This document shows positions 29,045 through 40,409 of a stretch of DNA of 64,000 nucleotides, in pieces (the stretch's first letter is position 1; each line of letters opens with the position of its first letter). Both the position numbers and the translations under genes were made by a program. The notes beneath the pieces are model-generated. The model worked only from the letters and a program-made list of their open reading frames with translations. It had not been told where the DNA came from and did no database searches. The stretch is from the NCBI RefSeq assembly GCF_001519075.1, contig NZ_KQ954245.1, positions 533,019 to 597,018 of the forward strand, written 5' to 3'. The DNA comes from Novosphingobium fuchskuhlense (lineage in GTDB: Bacteria > Pseudomonadota > Alphaproteobacteria > Sphingomonadales > Sphingomonadaceae).

Positions 29045-29377
29045 TCAGGGCAGTAGAACCGCCCCGTCCGTGGCGCGCGCAAGCGGTCCGTGGGCGGTCA
29101 CCGCGCTCAGCGGCAACGGAGCGTAGATATGCGGAAACAACTGCCCGCCGCGCGAGGGCTCCCACTTCACCGCATCGCCCAGCGCCGAAAGATCCACCGC
29201 CGCAACAAACAGCCGCGTCTGGCCGGCAAAGTGCTTGTCCACCGTCTCGGTCACCTGCTCGGCGGCAGAAAGGTGGATGTAGCCATCTGCCAGATCGATG
29301 GGGGCCCCGGTGAACACACCCTTCCGCAGCAGCACGTCCATCTGCTCTGCCGTCAGAACCTTGTAGGCAACGCTCAT
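29045..29377 (-). CDS. DUF952 family protein
   Basis: A 110-residue protein starting [24 protein letters not shown] and containing the family pattern DLADGYIHLSAAEQVTETVDKHFAG and the C-terminal HIYAPLPLSAV. DUF952 proteins are small, single-domain and of unknown biochemical role. The ATG overlaps the gyrA stop by 4 bases, so it is translated from the gyrA transcript. Confidence 0.88.
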   Translation of the reverse strand: MSVAYKVLTAEQMDVLLRKGVFTGAPIDLADGYIHLSAAEQVTETVDKHFAGQTRLFVAAVDLSALGDAVKWEPSRGGQLFPHIYAPLPLSAVTAHGPLARATDGAVLLP

Positions 29378-32133
29378 GCTTCCGCGTCGCTCCCAGCACC
29401 ATCACCAGCGCCGGCTTCTGACCCGGCTTCTGCCTCAGCCTCGCCCTCTTCCTCGGCCAGACGCACCGCACTCACCACGTGCTCGTCGCCCGAGACGTTG
29501 AACAGCCGCACACCTGCCGACCCGCGTCCGATCACGCGCAACGTATCGAGCGGCAAGCGGATGAGCTTGGCCTGATCGGTCACCAGCATGAGCTGGTCGG
29601 CCTGCGAAGCCGGGAAGCTCGCCACCACCGGGCCGTTGCGCGCGATATTGTCGATATTGGTGATGCCTTGGCCGCCGCGACCGGTGCGGCGATACTCATA
29701 GGCCGAGGAGAGCTTGCCATAGCCATTGGCGCAGACCGTCAGGATGAACTGCTCGCTCGCCTGCAGTTCGGCAAAGCGATCGGGTGAAAGCGCCGGTTCG
29801 CCTTCCTTTTCGCCCTTCCAAGGAGCGAAGCGGACATATTCCTCGCGCTCCTCGGCGCTGGTGCCGACGCGGTGGAGGATCGAGAGCGAAATGACCTCGT
29901 CGTCGCCCTTCAGCGTCATCCCGCGCACGCCGGTCGAGGTACGGCTCGTGAATTCGCGCACTTCATCTCCGGCAAAGCGGATCGCCTTGCCGTTGCGCGT
30001 CGCCAGCAGCACATCGTCGGTGGGATCGAGCAGCGCGACGCCGATCAGCCGGTCGTCGTCGCCTTCCTCGAAGCGCATCGCGAACTTGCCATTCGAGGGG
30101 ATGTTGGCGAACGCATCCATCGCGTTGCGGCGAACGTTGCCCTTGGCCGTAGCGAACACCACCGAGAGCTTGCCCCATTCCGCTTCGTCCTCGGGGAGGG
30201 GGAGCACCGTCGCGATCGTTTCGCCTGCATCCAGTGCCGGCAAGAGGTTGATCATCGGCCGCCCGCGCGTCGTCGGCCCGCCTTCGGGCAGGCGCCAGAC
30301 CTTGAGGCGATAGACCTTGCCCGCGGTCGAGAAGAACAGCACCGGCGTGTGGGTCGAGGTGACGAACATCGTCGCCACCGCATCCTCTTCCTTGGTCGCC
30401 ATGCCGCTGCGACCCTTGCCGCCCCGGTTCTGCGCGCGGAAGGTGGAGAGCGGGGTGCGCTTGATATAGCCGTCGAGGGTGATCGTGACGACCATGTCCT
30501 CGCGCTCGATCAGATCCTCGTCCTCGATCCCGTCGGCGGGTGCGGTGATCTCGCAGCGGCGCGGAGTCGCATAGGCATCGCGCACGGCAACCAGTTCCTC
30601 GCGCATCACCGCAAATAGCTTCTCGCGATCGGCGAGGATCGCGAGATATTCCGCAATGGCCTTCGCCAACACTTCGAGCTCGGCGCCGATCTCGTCGCGG
30701 CCCAGCGCGGTCAGGCGGTGGAGGCGCAGATCGAGGATCGCGCGGACCTGCGTCTCGCTCAGACGATAGCTGCCGCCGGCGCCTCCCAGCGCCTCGTCCT
30801 CGATCGCCTCGACCAGGCGGATATATGGCGCGATCTCGCCAATCGGCCATTCGCGCGCCATCAGCGTCTCGCGCGCCAACGCCGGGTTGGCCGAGCCGCG
30901 GATGATCCGCACCACTTCATCGAGGTTCGAGACCGCGACGACGAGGCCGAGCAGGATATGGGCCCGGTCGCGCGCCTTGTTCAGCTCGAACTTGGTGCGG
31001 CGCTGGATCACTTCCTCGCGGAACTGGACGAACGCCTCGATAATGTCGCGCAGCGTGAGGATTTCCGGCCGACCGCCGCGGATCGCCAGCATGTTGGCGG
31101 GGAAGTTCGCCTGCGCCGGGGTGTTGCGCCAAAGCTGGTTCAGCACGACTTCCGGGGTCGCATCGCGCTTGAGGTCGATGACCACGCGCACGCCTTCACG
31201 GTTTGATTCGTCGCGGATGTCCGAGATGCCCTCGATCCGCTTGTCCTTGGCGGCCTCGGCGATCTTCTCGACCAGGCTGTTCTTGCCGACCTGATAGGGG
31301 ATCGACGTCAGGACAATAGACTTGCGCCCTTCGCCGCGGCCACCCTTGGTGTCCTCGATCACATGCCGTGCGCGCATCACGATCGATCCGCGCCCTTCGT
31401 GATAGGCCTTGCGTGCGCCGCTCACGCCCAGGATCAGCGGTGCGGTGGGGAAATCGGGCGCCGGGATGATCTGGATGAGTTCGTCGATCGTGATCGCCGG
31501 GTTGTCCATATAGGCCAGGCAGCCATCGATCACTTCGCCGAGGTTGTGCGGCGGGATATTGGTCGCCATGCCGACCGCGATGCCACCTGCGCCGTTGACC
31601 AGCAGGTTGGGGAAGCGTGCCGGAAGAACATGCGGTTCGCTCTCAGAGCCATCGTAGTTGGGCTGGAAGTCGACCGTGTCCTTGTCGATATCCGCCATCA
31701 GCGCATCGGCCACCTTGGCAAGCCGCGCTTCGGTGTAGCGCATCGACGCCGGCGGATCGGGGTCCATCGAGCCGAAGTTGCCCTGGCCATCGATCAGCGG
31801 CAGGCGCATCGACCAGTCCTGCGTCATGCGTGCCAGCGCATCATAGATCGCGCTGTCGCCATGCGGGTGGTACTTGCCCATGCAATCGCCGACGATACGG
31901 GCGGACTTGCGATAGGCCTTGGTCGAGGTGAAGCCGTTTTCGTGGCTGGTCCACAGGATGCGGCGGTGGACGGGCTTCAGGCCGTCGCGCACGTCGGGCA
32001 GCGCACGGCTTACGATCACGCTCATCGCGTAATCGAGGTAGCTCGTCTTCATTTCATCGACGATGTCGATCCGCTGGAACTCGTGGTCCGGCAGCGGGGC
32101 GGGCGGGTCGATCAGGCCGGTGTCATCGCTCAC
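29374..32133 (-). CDS. gyrA: DNA gyrase subunit A
   Basis: Breaks and rejoins DNA in the gyrase A2B2 complex. The 919-residue protein has the N-terminal [20 protein letters not shown] block, the catalytic tyrosine in [13 protein letters not shown], and the GyrA-box variant QNRGGKG that marks GyrA rather than ParC. The quinolone-resistance region reads [11 protein letters not shown], so the Ser83- and Asp87-equivalent positions are the susceptible form. The tail is strongly acidic and Ala/Gly-rich. It is followed by the coupled DUF952 gene. Confidence 0.97.
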   Translation of the reverse strand: MSDDTGLIDPPAPLPDHEFQRIDIVDEMKTSYLDYAMSVIVSRALPDVRDGLKPVHRRILWTSHENGFTSTKAYRKSARIVGDCMGKYHPHGDSAIYDALARMTQDWSMRLPLIDGQGNFGSMDPDPPASMRYTEARLAKVADALMADIDKDTVDFQPNYDGSESEPHVLPARFPNLLVNGAGGIAVGMATNIPPHNLGEVIDGCLAYMDNPAITIDELIQIIPAPDFPTAPLILGVSGARKAYHEGRGSIVMRARHVIEDTKGGRGEGRKSIVLTSIPYQVGKNSLVEKIAEAAKDKRIEGISDIRDESNREGVRVVIDLKRDATPEVVLNQLWRNTPAQANFPANMLAIRGGRPEILTLRDIIEAFVQFREEVIQRRTKFELNKARDRAHILLGLVVAVSNLDEVVRIIRGSANPALARETLMAREWPIGEIAPYIRLVEAIEDEALGGAGGSYRLSETQVRAILDLRLHRLTALGRDEIGAELEVLAKAIAEYLAILADREKLFAVMREELVAVRDAYATPRRCEITAPADGIEDEDLIEREDMVVTITLDGYIKRTPLSTFRAQNRGGKGRSGMATKEEDAVATMFVTSTHTPVLFFSTAGKVYRLKVWRLPEGGPTTRGRPMINLLPALDAGETIATVLPLPEDEAEWGKLSVVFATAKGNVRRNAMDAFANIPSNGKFAMRFEEGDDDRLIGVALLDPTDDVLLATRNGKAIRFAGDEVREFTSRTSTGVRGMTLKGDDEVISLSILHRVGTSAEEREEYVRFAPWKGEKEGEPALSPDRFAELQASEQFILTVCANGYGKLSSAYEYRRTGRGGQGITNIDNIARNGPVVASFPASQADQLMLVTDQAKLIRLPLDTLRVIGRGSAGVRLFNVSGDEHVVSAVRLAEEEGEAEAEAGSEAGAGDGAGSDAEA

Positions 32134-32474
32134 GTCGGTGGCTATTTCGCTCTGTTGTCAGGAATGTGTAAGCCCTAGGCCAAAGCCCCGCCAAACGCCA
32201 GAAAACGGCCCCGGCAGTGACGCCTTATCCACATGTGCGAGCACCCCTCCGCAGCTTTCCTGAACAATGAGACGAAATGACATTCAATCCGGGTTCACCG
32301 GGGGTTCTCCACAACAGCAGGGCGTTGCCAAAACGCCAATTCCGCGTCAGAGGTCCGCCGCGGTGGAAGTGTGAAAGAAGTCCGTTCCGCCGATGTTTTG
32401 GGTTATGGCCTGCGGCAGGATGGAGATGGGGACCGGTCCGGTCTGCCAGCGTTTGGCCAAGAGGAGACGAAGTG
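32134..32474. other. 341-base divergent intergenic region between gyrA and a TPR-like protein gene
   Basis: No gene is visible here. The region should contain the gyrA promoter (minus strand) and the promoter of the gene at 32475. It holds a DnaA-box-like site at 32225-32233, a one-mismatch version at 32305-32313 (TTCTCCACA), and a 6 bp hairpin (GGCGTT 32321-32326 with AACGCC 32332-32337). I could not assign -35/-10 elements with confidence. Confidence 0.6.
32225..32233 (+). promoter_or_regulatory. DnaA-box match upstream of gyrA
   Basis: TTATCCACA is an exact match to the DnaA-box consensus, 92 bases upstream of the gyrA start. A second, imperfect copy lies 80 bases further. A single consensus 9-mer can arise by chance, so this is only suggestive. 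Confidence 0.4.
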
Positions 32475-33806
32475 ATGCGGGGTAATGGAATGAAGTTCGT
32501 AGCGGCCCGGGCCGCGCTGGCCGTGGCGCTGTCGACCGGCCTTGCCGCCGGCGGCGTTCTGCTGGGCGCTGCGCCTGCCATCGCGAAGGACAAGGAAGCC
32601 CCGAAGGGCGGTTCCTATTCCAAGGAGTTCGTTGCGGCCGCAGCGCCGCTGCAGAAGGTCATCCAGGATATCCAAGCCGCGAAGGCCAAGGGCACCCCTG
32701 ATGCGCAGATCAAGGCTGGCCTCGGCGATGCCGCCGCCAAGATGACGACCGTCGAAGCCGCGGTGAAGACCGGGCAGGATCGCTTTACCGTCGGCAACTG
32801 GGCCGTGGTGCTGGGCGGCGTGCTGCAGGACAACGGCATGCGCGCCCGCGGCATCAAGAACATGATCGACAGCGGCATGGTCGAGGCGGACAAGCTCCCC
32901 ACCTTCAACGGCTACCTCGGCAGCTTCGCCTACAGCGCGAAGGACTACCAGGGCGCGATCGAACCGCTGACCAAGGCGGTGCAGGGCAATGTGGCCGATG
33001 ACGCGGTTGCCGAAATGCTCGCGGATTCCTACACCCAGCTCGGCAAGCCTGCTGAAGGCATTGCCGCTCTGAAGGTCGCCTATGACACGCGCAAGGCCGC
33101 CAAGGGCGCGATCCCCGATGGCTGGTACACGCGCGGCAAGATCATCGCCTACAAGGCCAAGCTCGGGCCGCAGGCGATCGAGTGGGCGACCCTTGAAGTC
33201 GCCGAGCACCCGAACCCGCTCAACTGGCTGGGCGCCGGCCAGCTGACGCGCGAATTCGGCAACTTCGGCAAGGAGGAGTCGCTCGATCTCGGCCGCCTGT
33301 TCCTGCGCAGCGGCGCGTTCGACAACGACAAGCAGTACGTCGCCCGCGAGTTCATCGAGTATGTCCAGGCAGCCGACCCCCGTCGTCTCCCGGGTGAGAC
33401 GGTGAAGGTCATCGAGCTTGGCCTGTCGAAGGGCGCGCTGGAGCAGAGCGACATGTTCGTCAGCGATTCGCTGACGCAGGCCAAGGGTCGCATCGCGGCC
33501 GACAAGGCGTCGCTGGTCGGCCTTGAAAAGGATGCCCGCGCGGCGGCAGATGGCAAGCTCGCCGTCGCCACGGCGGACGCCTACCTGTCGTACGACAACC
33601 CCGCCAAGGCCGAGGAGCTCTATCAGCTCGCGCTTACCAAGGGCGGCACGATCGACAAGGACCGCGCGCTGACCCGCCTCGGCATCGCGCAGTTCGATCA
33701 GGACAAGTACGAGGCTGCCAAGGCGAGCTTCGCCCAGGTGACCGGCGTGCGCGCCCCGCTCGCGCGGCTGTTCTCGGTGCTTGCAGCGGACAAGGCCAAG
33801 CCCTGA
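32475..33806 (+). CDS. Secreted tetratricopeptide-like repeat protein
   Basis: A 443-residue protein with a clear signal peptide (MRGNGMKFVAARAALAVALSTGLAAGGVLLGAAPAIA, cut near AIA-KD). The rest is helical with TPR-like pairs, for example AYSAKDYQGAIEPLTKAVQGN, DSYTQLGKPAEGIAALKVAYDTR and ALTRLGIAQFDQDKYEAAKASFAQV. It is probably a periplasmic scaffold; the partner is unknown. Start choice: GAGGAG is 8 bases before ATG 32475 (a GTG directly upstream is also possible). Confidence 0.82.
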   Translation: MRGNGMKFVAARAALAVALSTGLAAGGVLLGAAPAIAKDKEAPKGGSYSKEFVAAAAPLQKVIQDIQAAKAKGTPDAQIKAGLGDAAAKMTTVEAAVKTGQDRFTVGNWAVVLGGVLQDNGMRARGIKNMIDSGMVEADKLPTFNGYLGSFAYSAKDYQGAIEPLTKAVQGNVADDAVAEMLADSYTQLGKPAEGIAALKVAYDTRKAAKGAIPDGWYTRGKIIAYKAKLGPQAIEWATLEVAEHPNPLNWLGAGQLTREFGNFGKEESLDLGRLFLRSGAFDNDKQYVAREFIEYVQAADPRRLPGETVKVIELGLSKGALEQSDMFVSDSLTQAKGRIAADKASLVGLEKDARAAADGKLAVATADAYLSYDNPAKAEELYQLALTKGGTIDKDRALTRLGIAQFDQDKYEAAKASFAQVTGVRAPLARLFSVLAADKAKP

Positions 33807-33834
33807 TCGGCTGAGGCCTGCCGGCAAAAGAACA

Positions 33835-33862
33835 GGGGGCGGCCTCGCAAGGGGCCGCCCCC
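33835..33862. terminator. Strong bidirectional terminator
   Basis: A perfect 10 bp stem (33835-33844 with 33853-33862) and 8-base loop. On the plus strand it is followed by TTTCTCGTT; on the minus strand by TGTTCTTTT. It sits between two convergent genes and should end both transcripts. Confidence 0.88.
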
Positions 33863-33875
33863 TTTCTCGTTCGGA

Positions 33876-34529
33876 TCAGCGCACTTCCAGGAACGTGTCC
33901 GAGTCCTCGTCGAGGACATGCAGCACTCCGTCGGAAATCGCGAAGAATGCCCCGCGCAGACGCAGTTCGCCGGCCGCTTCCTTGCGGCGGACGCACGGGA
34001 AGGTGCGCAGATTGGCGAGGCTGACCTTCACGCCCGCCTGCTCCATCGCGCGTTCGGCATTCCGGCCGCTGGAACCGTGGGCATGGACGACGCCGGCGCG
34101 CGCGGAGCCGAGCAGGCCGATCCAGTCGTTGATGAAGCCGCCTTCGCCCGGCTCGGTGCCTTCCAGCTCCTGCGTCAGTGCCGCACGGCAGCCGCCGCAC
34201 ATGCCATGGCCGAGCACGACGATCTTGCGCACCTTCAGCACCTGCACGGCAAATTCGAGCGCGGCAGACACGCCGTGATAGCCGGGCGAGGTTTCGAAAG
34301 GCGGCACCAACGCGGCAACGTTGCGCACCACGAACATCTCGCCCGGGTCGGTATCGAAGATCTGGGCCGGATCGACGCGGCTGTCCGAACAGGCGATCAC
34401 CATCACCGGCGGCTCCTGTCCCTCACGCAGCTGGTGCCAGCGCTCCAGGCGCGGGGTCCAGCCAGTGGTGCGGAAACGGCGATAGCCGTCGATGAGGTGA
34501 TCGAGCTCGGGGGAAAACGGTTTGGCCAT
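33876..34529 (-). CDS. Beta-class carbonic anhydrase
   Basis: Interconverts CO2 and bicarbonate. The 217-residue protein has the zinc ligands and catalytic dyad in [15 protein letters not shown] (Cys, Asp, Arg) and [12 protein letters not shown] (His, Cys), the beta-class signature. The ATG at 34529 begins [19 protein letters not shown], the usual family start. The gene is convergent with the TPR-like protein gene and divergent from lipA. Confidence 0.95.
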   Translation of the reverse strand: MAKPFSPELDHLIDGYRRFRTTGWTPRLERWHQLREGQEPPVMVIACSDSRVDPAQIFDTDPGEMFVVRNVAALVPPFETSPGYHGVSAALEFAVQVLKVRKIVVLGHGMCGGCRAALTQELEGTEPGEGGFINDWIGLLGSARAGVVHAHGSSGRNAERAMEQAGVKVSLANLRTFPCVRRKEAAGELRLRGAFFAISDGVLHVLDEDSDTFLEVR

Positions 34530-34595
34530 GATGGGCCTGTTGCCGCCTACGAATGCATCTTTCAAGTCATGCTTCATGCGCCTATCTGGACCGCC

Positions 34596-35537
34596 ATGAA
34601 TGATCAGTCCCCGATTGCCGCGCAAGAACGCCCGGCGCGCATCCGCAAGCCCGATTGGATCCGGGTCAAGGCACCCGTCAGCAAGGGCTATGAGGAAACG
34701 CGCGGTCTCATGCGCAGCCTCGGCCTCAACACCGTGTGCGAGGAAGCGGCCTGTCCGAACATCGGCGAGTGTTGGACCAAGAAGCACGCCACGGTGATGA
34801 TCCTCGGCGATGTCTGCACGCGCGCCTGCGCCTTCTGCAACGTCAAGACCGGGATGCCGCGCAAGGTCGATGCGAGCGAGCCGGGCCATGTCGCCGAAGC
34901 CGCTGCCAAGCTCGGCCTCGAACATATCGTGATTACCTCGGTTGACCGCGACGATCTGCCAGACGGCGGCGCGAGCCAGTTCGTCAAGGTGATCGAGGCC
35001 CTGCGCGCCGCGACGCCGAACACCACCATCGAGATCCTGACCCCCGATTTCCGCGGCAAGATGCGCGCCGCGGTCGAGGCGATCATGGCGGCTGGGCCCG
35101 ATGTCTACAACCACAACCTTGAGACGGTGCCGCGCCTCTACCCCACGATCCGCCCGGGGGCGCGCTACTACGCTTCGCTGCGCCTGCTCGAGGAAGTGAA
35201 GCATCACGATCCGCGCGTGTTCACGAAGTCGGGCGTCATGCTCGGCCTCGGCGAGGAGCGGCTCGAAGTGCATCAGGTGATGGACGACATGCGCTCGGCG
35301 GGGATCGATTTCCTGACGATGGGCCAGTACCTCCAGCCCACCCCCAAACATGCACCAGTCATCGATTTCGTCACGCCGCAGGCCTTTGCCGCCTATGGCG
35401 CGATCGCCCGGGCCAAGGGTTTCCTGCAGGTCGCGGCCAGCCCGCTGACCCGTTCCAGCTACCACGCCGGCGAGGATTTCGCCGAAATGCGTGCCGCACG
35501 GGAAGCCCAGCTCGCCAAGGCCGCCGCGAGGGGCTGA
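34596..35537 (+). CDS. lipA: Lipoyl synthase
   Basis: Radical-SAM enzyme that inserts two sulfurs into protein-bound octanoyl groups to make lipoate. The 313-residue protein has the auxiliary cluster motif [12 protein letters not shown] and the radical-SAM motif CTRACAFC. It probably modifies the lipoyl domain of the pdhB product among others. It is 4 bases from the COQ10-like gene, suggesting an operon. Confidence 0.97.
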   Translation: MNDQSPIAAQERPARIRKPDWIRVKAPVSKGYEETRGLMRSLGLNTVCEEAACPNIGECWTKKHATVMILGDVCTRACAFCNVKTGMPRKVDASEPGHVAEAAAKLGLEHIVITSVDRDDLPDGGASQFVKVIEALRAATPNTTIEILTPDFRGKMRAAVEAIMAAGPDVYNHNLETVPRLYPTIRPGARYYASLRLLEEVKHHDPRVFTKSGVMLGLGEERLEVHQVMDDMRSAGIDFLTMGQYLQPTPKHAPVIDFVTPQAFAAYGAIARAKGFLQVAASPLTRSSYHAGEDFAEMRAAREAQLAKAAARG

Positions 35538-35541
35538 TCCC

Positions 35542-36003
35542 ATGCCGGTGATCAACCAGCAGCGGCATCTCGCATGGTCGGCCGAGGAGATGTTCGACCT
35601 TGTCGCCGATGTGAAGCGCTACCCGGAATTCCTGCCCTGGGTCGTCGCGACCCGCATAAAGTCCGACAGCGAGACCGAAATGGTCGCCGACATGATGGTC
35701 GGCTTCAGCGCACTGCGGGAGAAGTTCACCTCGCGCGTGATCAAGCAGCGCCCGAGCCGCATCGCGGTCGAATATCTCGACGGGCCGCTCAAGCGCCTCT
35801 CGAACACCTGGGAATTCCGCGCCGGGGAAGACGGCAGCTGCGTGATCGACTTCAACGTCGACTTCACGTTCCGCAGCGCGATCCTCGAAGCGCTCGCCGG
35901 CCAGTATCTCGACCGGGCGTTCCGCAAGATGGTCGCCGCTTTCGAAACGCGCGCGGAAAAGGTCTACGGCAGCAGAAGTTCAAGCGCGACCAGCGCGGCC
36001 TGA
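35542..36003 (+). CDS. COQ10/RatA-type polyketide-cyclase (START-like) protein
   Basis: A 153-residue protein. The segment [28 protein letters not shown] is the hallmark of the coenzyme Q-binding COQ10/RatA family, whose members bind ubiquinone or assist respiration. GAGGGG lies 7 bases before ATG 35542. Its last 40 bases overlap, tail to tail, with the 3' end of the cinA-type gene on the other strand. Confidence 0.92.
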   Translation: MPVINQQRHLAWSAEEMFDLVADVKRYPEFLPWVVATRIKSDSETEMVADMMVGFSALREKFTSRVIKQRPSRIAVEYLDGPLKRLSNTWEFRAGEDGSCVIDFNVDFTFRSAILEALAGQYLDRAFRKMVAAFETRAEKVYGSRSSSATSAA

Positions 36004-36467
36004 AGCCGCACCTCGGCGCGGGTTTTCGCGGTCTCGAACACCTTCTGCTCGGCCACCACCGCTTCGGGATCCTCGCCGCGCTCGGCCTTGGCGAAGACCA
36101 CGGTGCCGACCGGCTTCTGTTCGCTGCCGCCGTCCGGCCCGGCAATCCCGGTGATCGCCACCGCAACCGACGCGCGCGAATGCTTGAGCGCGCCTTGCGC
36201 CATCGACCAGGCGACCGCGACCGATACCGCGCCGAACGTGTCGATCAGGTCGGTCGAGACGCCCAGCATTTCGTGCTTGGCCTCGTTCGAATAGGTCACG
36301 AAGCCCCGGTCGACCACGGCCGAGGAGCCTGCGATCTCCGTCAAGGCAGCAGCAACGAGGCCGCCGGTGCAGCTTTCGGCGACTGCGACCATGCGGCCGG
36401 CAGCCTTGTTTTCGGCAATCACTCGCGCGGCCAGCGCCGTGAGTTCGGGAGGAAGCAGCGTGTCCAT
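35964..36467 (-). CDS. CinA C-terminal-like nicotinamide-nucleotide amidohydrolase (PncC-type)
   Basis: A 167-residue single-domain protein with [63 protein letters not shown] and a helical end. These are the catalytic serine/lysine region and signature of NMN deamidases of the CinA family, which recycle NAD in pyridine nucleotide metabolism. The N-terminal molybdopterin-binding-like domain of full CinA is absent. The start at 36467 lies 4 bases after the preceding gene's stop. Confidence 0.92.
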   Translation of the reverse strand: MDTLLPPELTALAARVIAENKAAGRMVAVAESCTGGLVAAALTEIAGSSAVVDRGFVTYSNEAKHEMLGVSTDLIDTFGAVSVAVAWSMAQGALKHSRASVAVAITGIAGPDGGSEQKPVGTVVFAKAERGEDPEAVVAEQKVFETAKTRAEVRLQAALVALELLLP

Positions 36468-36471
36468 CGCC

Positions 36472-37029
36472 TCAAGCCGCCGGGCAGATCGGGAGGTCGG
36501 ACGACTTCGAGGCACCCACCGCGCTGCGCACTTGCGGCTTGTCGGCGAGCACGAGCATGAAGGTCACCAGCTCCGCGGTGTTTTCCGGGGGCAGTGGCGA
36601 GAGCAGGCGGGTCGCCCGCTCGATCGCCTTGCACTGGCCAGGCTTGATCCCCTTGGTCACGACGGCTGACACCATCCCTTCGGCGAACGGCTGCAGTGCC
36701 TCGTCCGACAAGGTGGAGACGAGGCTCTTGAGCTTGTCGTCGTTCCCGCCAAGTTTGATCAGCGCGGCACGGGCTTCGGGCCAGGCAGCAGTCTTGCGCG
36801 TGGCATAGCGCTGCACGAGCCCGGGGCCTTGCGTGGCGAACCAGCCCTGCGGCGAAAGCTGCGGGCGGCAGGTCTTCATGGTCGAATCCATCACCACTGG
36901 CAGCGCATAGGTAACAAGGCTCGTCACCTCGCGCTCACTGAGGCAGACGTGCCCTTGGGCGGCGGCCACTTCGGCCATCCCCAGTGCGGCGATCGCCGAC
37001 CCCAGAGCCATGCTTCGAACCAGCGACAT
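36472..37029 (-). CDS. Secreted hypothetical protein with four cysteines
   Basis: A 185-residue protein with a signal peptide (cut near AAA-QG) and four cysteines after it (HVCLS, KTCRP, GQCKA, PICPAA), which could form two disulfides in the periplasm. The body is predicted helical. It lies between ispDF and the cinA-type gene in an apparent ispDF-this-cinA operon; GAAGGAG precedes the ATG. I do not recognise the family. Confidence 0.75.
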   Translation of the reverse strand: MSLVRSMALGSAIAALGMAEVAAAQGHVCLSEREVTSLVTYALPVVMDSTMKTCRPQLSPQGWFATQGPGLVQRYATRKTAAWPEARAALIKLGGNDDKLKSLVSTLSDEALQPFAEGMVSAVVTKGIKPGQCKAIERATRLLSPLPPENTAELVTFMLVLADKPQVRSAVGASKSSDLPICPAA

Positions 37030-37042
37030 GAACTGCGCTCCT

Positions 37043-38194
37043 TCAAGCCCTCGCCACGACGGTTGCCACCGCCTGTGCCGAAATACCTTCGCCGCGGCCG
37101 GTAAAGCCGAGCCGCTCGGTGGTCGTCGCCTTGACGCTGACGGCAGCGATGTCAATCGCGAGAATCGATGCAAGCCGCGCGCGCATCGCCGCCTTGTGCG
37201 GACCGATGCGCGGCGCCTCGCAAATGATCGTCACGTCCACGTTGCCAACGGCGTAGCCGGCCTCGGCCACCAGCGTTGCAGCATGGGCCAGGAAGCGGTC
37301 CGAGGCGGCCCCGCGCCACTGCGGATCGGAAGGGGGGAAATGGTCGCCGATATCCCCGGCCGCCACTGCACCCAACAAGGCATCGACGAGGGCATGGATC
37401 GCCACATCGGCATCGGAGTGACCCGCGAGCCCCTTGGTATGCTCGATCTTCACCCCGCACAACCAGAGTTCCTCACCCTCGGCGAGGCGGTGGACATCGA
37501 AGCCCATGCCGGTACGCACGGCGGGAAGTGTCATGCTCTCATCCTTCAGGTCTTCGGCAAACGTCACTTTCTTCAGTCGCTCGTCGCCCGTAACGAGCGC
37601 CACGGCAAGCCCCGCCGCTTCGGCGACGGCGGCATCGTCGCCGGCATCGGCGGCTCCGTTCCAGGCGCGGTGCGCAGCGAGGATGGCGGGATAGCGGAAC
37701 GCCTGCGGGGTCTGCACCCGGTAAAGCCCGTCGCGGTCGACAAAGGCGCCGCGCAGGCCTGCCGCGCCGCGCACCACGCTGTCGACCACCGGCAGCACCG
37801 GAATGGCGCCAGTCTGGCCTTCCAGCCCCGCCAGCAGCGCCGCGATCACGCAGCCAGGCAGATCCGGCCGCGCCGCATCGTGGATCAGCACACGTTCCGG
37901 TGCATCGGCAGCAAGCGCTTCGAGCCCTGCGCGGACGGAGCCTTGCCGGCTTGCGGCACCATGGACAAAGCGGACGCCGGGCACCCCGGCCAGCGCCTGC
38001 GCGGCGGTATCCTGCCAATTTGCCGGGATGACAACGACAATCGGCGCCACGCCTGCTTGGACGAGCGCCTCGACCGAATGCCGCACCAGCGGCTTGCCGC
38101 GCCACGTCGCGAACTGTTTGGGCACGCTGCCGCCCGCGCGCAGGCCTTGCCCGGCGGCGACAACAACGGCGGATGCGGGGGAGAGCGCCTTCAT
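37043..38194 (-). CDS. ispDF: Bifunctional IspD/IspF enzyme of the MEP isoprenoid pathway
   Basis: A 383-residue fusion. Residues 1 to about 215 are IspD (MEP cytidylyltransferase), with [19 protein letters not shown] at the nucleotide site and VLIHDAARP. Residues about 225-383 are IspF (MEcPP synthase), starting [11 protein letters not shown] and containing the metal motif [18 protein letters not shown]. Fusions of these non-consecutive steps are common in alphaproteobacteria. ATG 38194 gives the typical IspD start. The 74 bases to the divergent dusB should hold both promoters. Confidence 0.96.
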   Translation of the reverse strand: MKALSPASAVVVAAGQGLRAGGSVPKQFATWRGKPLVRHSVEALVQAGVAPIVVVIPANWQDTAAQALAGVPGVRFVHGAASRQGSVRAGLEALAADAPERVLIHDAARPDLPGCVIAALLAGLEGQTGAIPVLPVVDSVVRGAAGLRGAFVDRDGLYRVQTPQAFRYPAILAAHRAWNGAADAGDDAAVAEAAGLAVALVTGDERLKKVTFAEDLKDESMTLPAVRTGMGFDVHRLAEGEELWLCGVKIEHTKGLAGHSDADVAIHALVDALLGAVAAGDIGDHFPPSDPQWRGAASDRFLAHAATLVAEAGYAVGNVDVTIICEAPRIGPHKAAMRARLASILAIDIAAVSVKATTTERLGFTGRGEGISAQAVATVVARA

Positions 38195-38268
38195 GCCAAG
38201 CCCCTTACAGTCCTTGCCGCAAACCGCGCAATCGACTAAGCGCATGCCTCATTTTTAGGCAGACCCTG

Positions 38269-39297
38269 ATGAGTGATCTTCCCGCACCGCCGCAGCTGAA
38301 GCCGATCATGGTCGGCCCCGTGCGCATTGCGCAGCCCGTGGTGCTGGCACCGATGACGGGCGTTTCCGATCTGCCGTTCCGCACGATGGTGCGCCGCTTC
38401 GGATCGGGCCTCAACGTGACCGAGATGATCGCCAGCCCCGCCGCGATCCGCGAAACGCGCCAGTCGATCCAGAAGGCCGCATGGCACCCCACCGAAGAGC
38501 CGGTGTCGATGCAGCTCATGGGCAACGAGCCCGCGCAAATGGCCGAAGCCGCACGGATTTCCGAGGACAAGGGCGCGGCGATCATCGACATCAACATGGG
38601 CTGTCCGGTGCGCAAGATCGTCAGCGGCGATTGCGGCTCGGCGCTCATGCGCGACATCCCGCTCGCCACTGCGCTGATCGAGGCGACGGTGAAGGCAGTC
38701 AAGGTGCCGGTTACAGTCAAGATGCGCATGGGCTGGTGTCACGACAGCCTCAATGCCCCCGAACTCGCGCGCATCGCACAGGATCTCGGCGCGCAGATGA
38801 TCACCGTCCACGGCCGCACCCGCAACCAGATGTACAAGGGCTCGGCCGACTGGGCCTTCGTGCGCCGCGTGAAGGACGCGGTCTCGATCCCCGTGATCGT
38901 CAATGGCGATATCTGCGGGATCGAGGATGCCGCCCGGGCTATCGAACAGAGCGGCGCGGACGGCCTGATGATCGGTCGCGGTGCCTATGGCCGGCCGTGG
39001 CTGCTCGGCCAGGTCATGCATTGGCTCGAAACCGGCGAGGTTCGCGCCGACCCCACGATTGCCGAACAATATGCCCTTATCACAGAGCATTACCACGCGA
39101 TGCTCGAGCACTATGGCACGGTTACCGGCGTCAACATGGCGCGCAAGCACCTCGGCTGGTATACCAAGGGCCTCCCCGGTTCGGCTGAATTCCGCAACCG
39201 CGTGAACTTCATCGATGATCCCAGGATCGTGCTGGCCGCGCTTGCCGAATTCTATGGCCGCGCCATGGCGGCACCGGCAGGCCGCGTGGCCGCGTGA
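38269..39297 (+). CDS. dusB: tRNA dihydrouridine synthase DusB (NifR3)
   Basis: Reduces uridines in the tRNA D-loop using FMN/NADPH. The 342-residue protein has [14 protein letters not shown], the catalytic cysteine in [20 protein letters not shown], and [12 protein letters not shown]. In many alphaproteobacteria this gene (nifR3) precedes ntrBC, as here, where its stop overlaps the ntrB GTG start by 4 bases. Confidence 0.96.
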   Translation: MSDLPAPPQLKPIMVGPVRIAQPVVLAPMTGVSDLPFRTMVRRFGSGLNVTEMIASPAAIRETRQSIQKAAWHPTEEPVSMQLMGNEPAQMAEAARISEDKGAAIIDINMGCPVRKIVSGDCGSALMRDIPLATALIEATVKAVKVPVTVKMRMGWCHDSLNAPELARIAQDLGAQMITVHGRTRNQMYKGSADWAFVRRVKDAVSIPVIVNGDICGIEDAARAIEQSGADGLMIGRGAYGRPWLLGQVMHWLETGEVRADPTIAEQYALITEHYHAMLEHYGTVTGVNMARKHLGWYTKGLPGSAEFRNRVNFIDDPRIVLAALAEFYGRAMAAPAGRVAA

Positions 39298-40409
39298 GCG
39301 GGCCGGCGGACTGGCGCAAGAGCGGTGATGGGGGCCGGCCGGATCCCAAGCGCGTCATTGCCAGCCTGCCGCTCGCCGTTGTCACGCTGGCGCCCGACCT
39401 TACCATTGCCGCCGTCAATCCCGCTGCCGAGCAGCTCGCGGGGCAGGGGGCCCGCCGCCTCGTCGGCAAGGCTATCGAGGATGTCTTCGCCTTCGAGGAG
39501 CCGCTGATCCTGCACCGTCTGGCCGAAGGTGAAGCGCAGCTGTTTGCGCGCGATTCGCTGGTCCGCATCCTCGGCGCACCGGCGCGCCGGATTGATGTCA
39601 TGACGTCACCGGTCACCCATTGCCCGGGCTGGCAGCTGCTCGCGCTCGGCGAGGCGGTCGGCGTGGAGGCGCTTTCGGGCGATGGCGGCGGTGCCGGGGC
39701 GGGTGAGGGCACCCCGCTCCGCGCGCCCGAAGTCCTCGCGCACGAGATCAAGAACCCGCTTGCCGGCATTCGCGGCGCGGCGCAGCTGCTTGGCCGCAAG
39801 GTGAGCGAGGCAGACCGCGCGCTCACCGAACTCATCACTGGCGAAGTCGACCGCATCGCGAAGCTGGTCGACCAGATGCAGTCGCTGTCGCGCCGCGGAC
39901 GCGGGCCCGATATGCCCTGCAACCTCCACGAAGCCGTTCGCCGCGCACAGGCTGTTGTGGCGGCGGGACATGGAGGATTGGCGGTCGAGGAGGAGTTCGA
40001 TCCCTCGCTTCCGCCGGTCATGGCCAATCCCGATGCTCTGGTGCAGGTCGTGCTCAATCTGTTGACCAACGCGCGCGAGGCCTGTGAAGCGGCCGGCGCA
40101 CCGCGGATTGCGGTGCGCACGCGCTTTGCCAGCGGCATTCAGCTCCACGCCGGTCAGGGGGGCAAACCGCTGCGACTGCCAATCGAGCTGCGCGTCAGCG
40201 ACAATGGTCCGGGCATCGATCCGGCGCTGCGCGATCATATCTTCGACCCGTTCGTGACAGGCAAGAAGAACGGGCAAGGCCTCGGCCTCGCCCTCGTCCA
40301 GAAGCTGGTGCGCGAAATGAACGGGCGGGTGACGCACGACCGCGACGAAGTGCGCGGTTGGACGCACTTCCGCCTGCATCTGCCGGTTGCTGGAAGCTCC
40401 AAGCCATGA
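39294..40409 (+). CDS. ntrB: Nitrogen regulation sensor histidine kinase NtrB
   Basis: Cytoplasmic sensor kinase that controls NtrC according to nitrogen status via PII. The 371-residue protein has an N-terminal PAS-like domain, the phosphorylated histidine in [19 protein letters not shown], the N-box [10 protein letters not shown]1 DNGPGID and G2 GQGLGLALV. No membrane segment is seen. It starts with GTG overlapping the dusB stop and its stop overlaps the ntrC start (ATGA). Confidence 0.95.
   Translation: MSGPADWRKSGDGGRPDPKRVIASLPLAVVTLAPDLTIAAVNPAAEQLAGQGARRLVGKAIEDVFAFEEPLILHRLAEGEAQLFARDSLVRILGAPARRIDVMTSPVTHCPGWQLLALGEAVGVEALSGDGGGAGAGEGTPLRAPEVLAHEIKNPLAGIRGAAQLLGRKVSEADRALTELITGEVDRIAKLVDQMQSLSRRGRGPDMPCNLHEAVRRAQAVVAAGHGGLAVEEEFDPSLPPVMANPDALVQVVLNLLTNAREACEAAGAPRIAVRTRFASGIQLHAGQGGKPLRLPIELRVSDNGPGIDPALRDHIFDPFVTGKKNGQGLGLALVQKLVREMNGRVTHDRDEVRGWTHFRLHLPVAGSSKP

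Noticed and set aside
33918..34595. Long plus-strand frame continuous with lipA upstream of 34596
   Set aside because: It is antisense to the carbonic anhydrase gene; the lipA start at 34596 matches the family.
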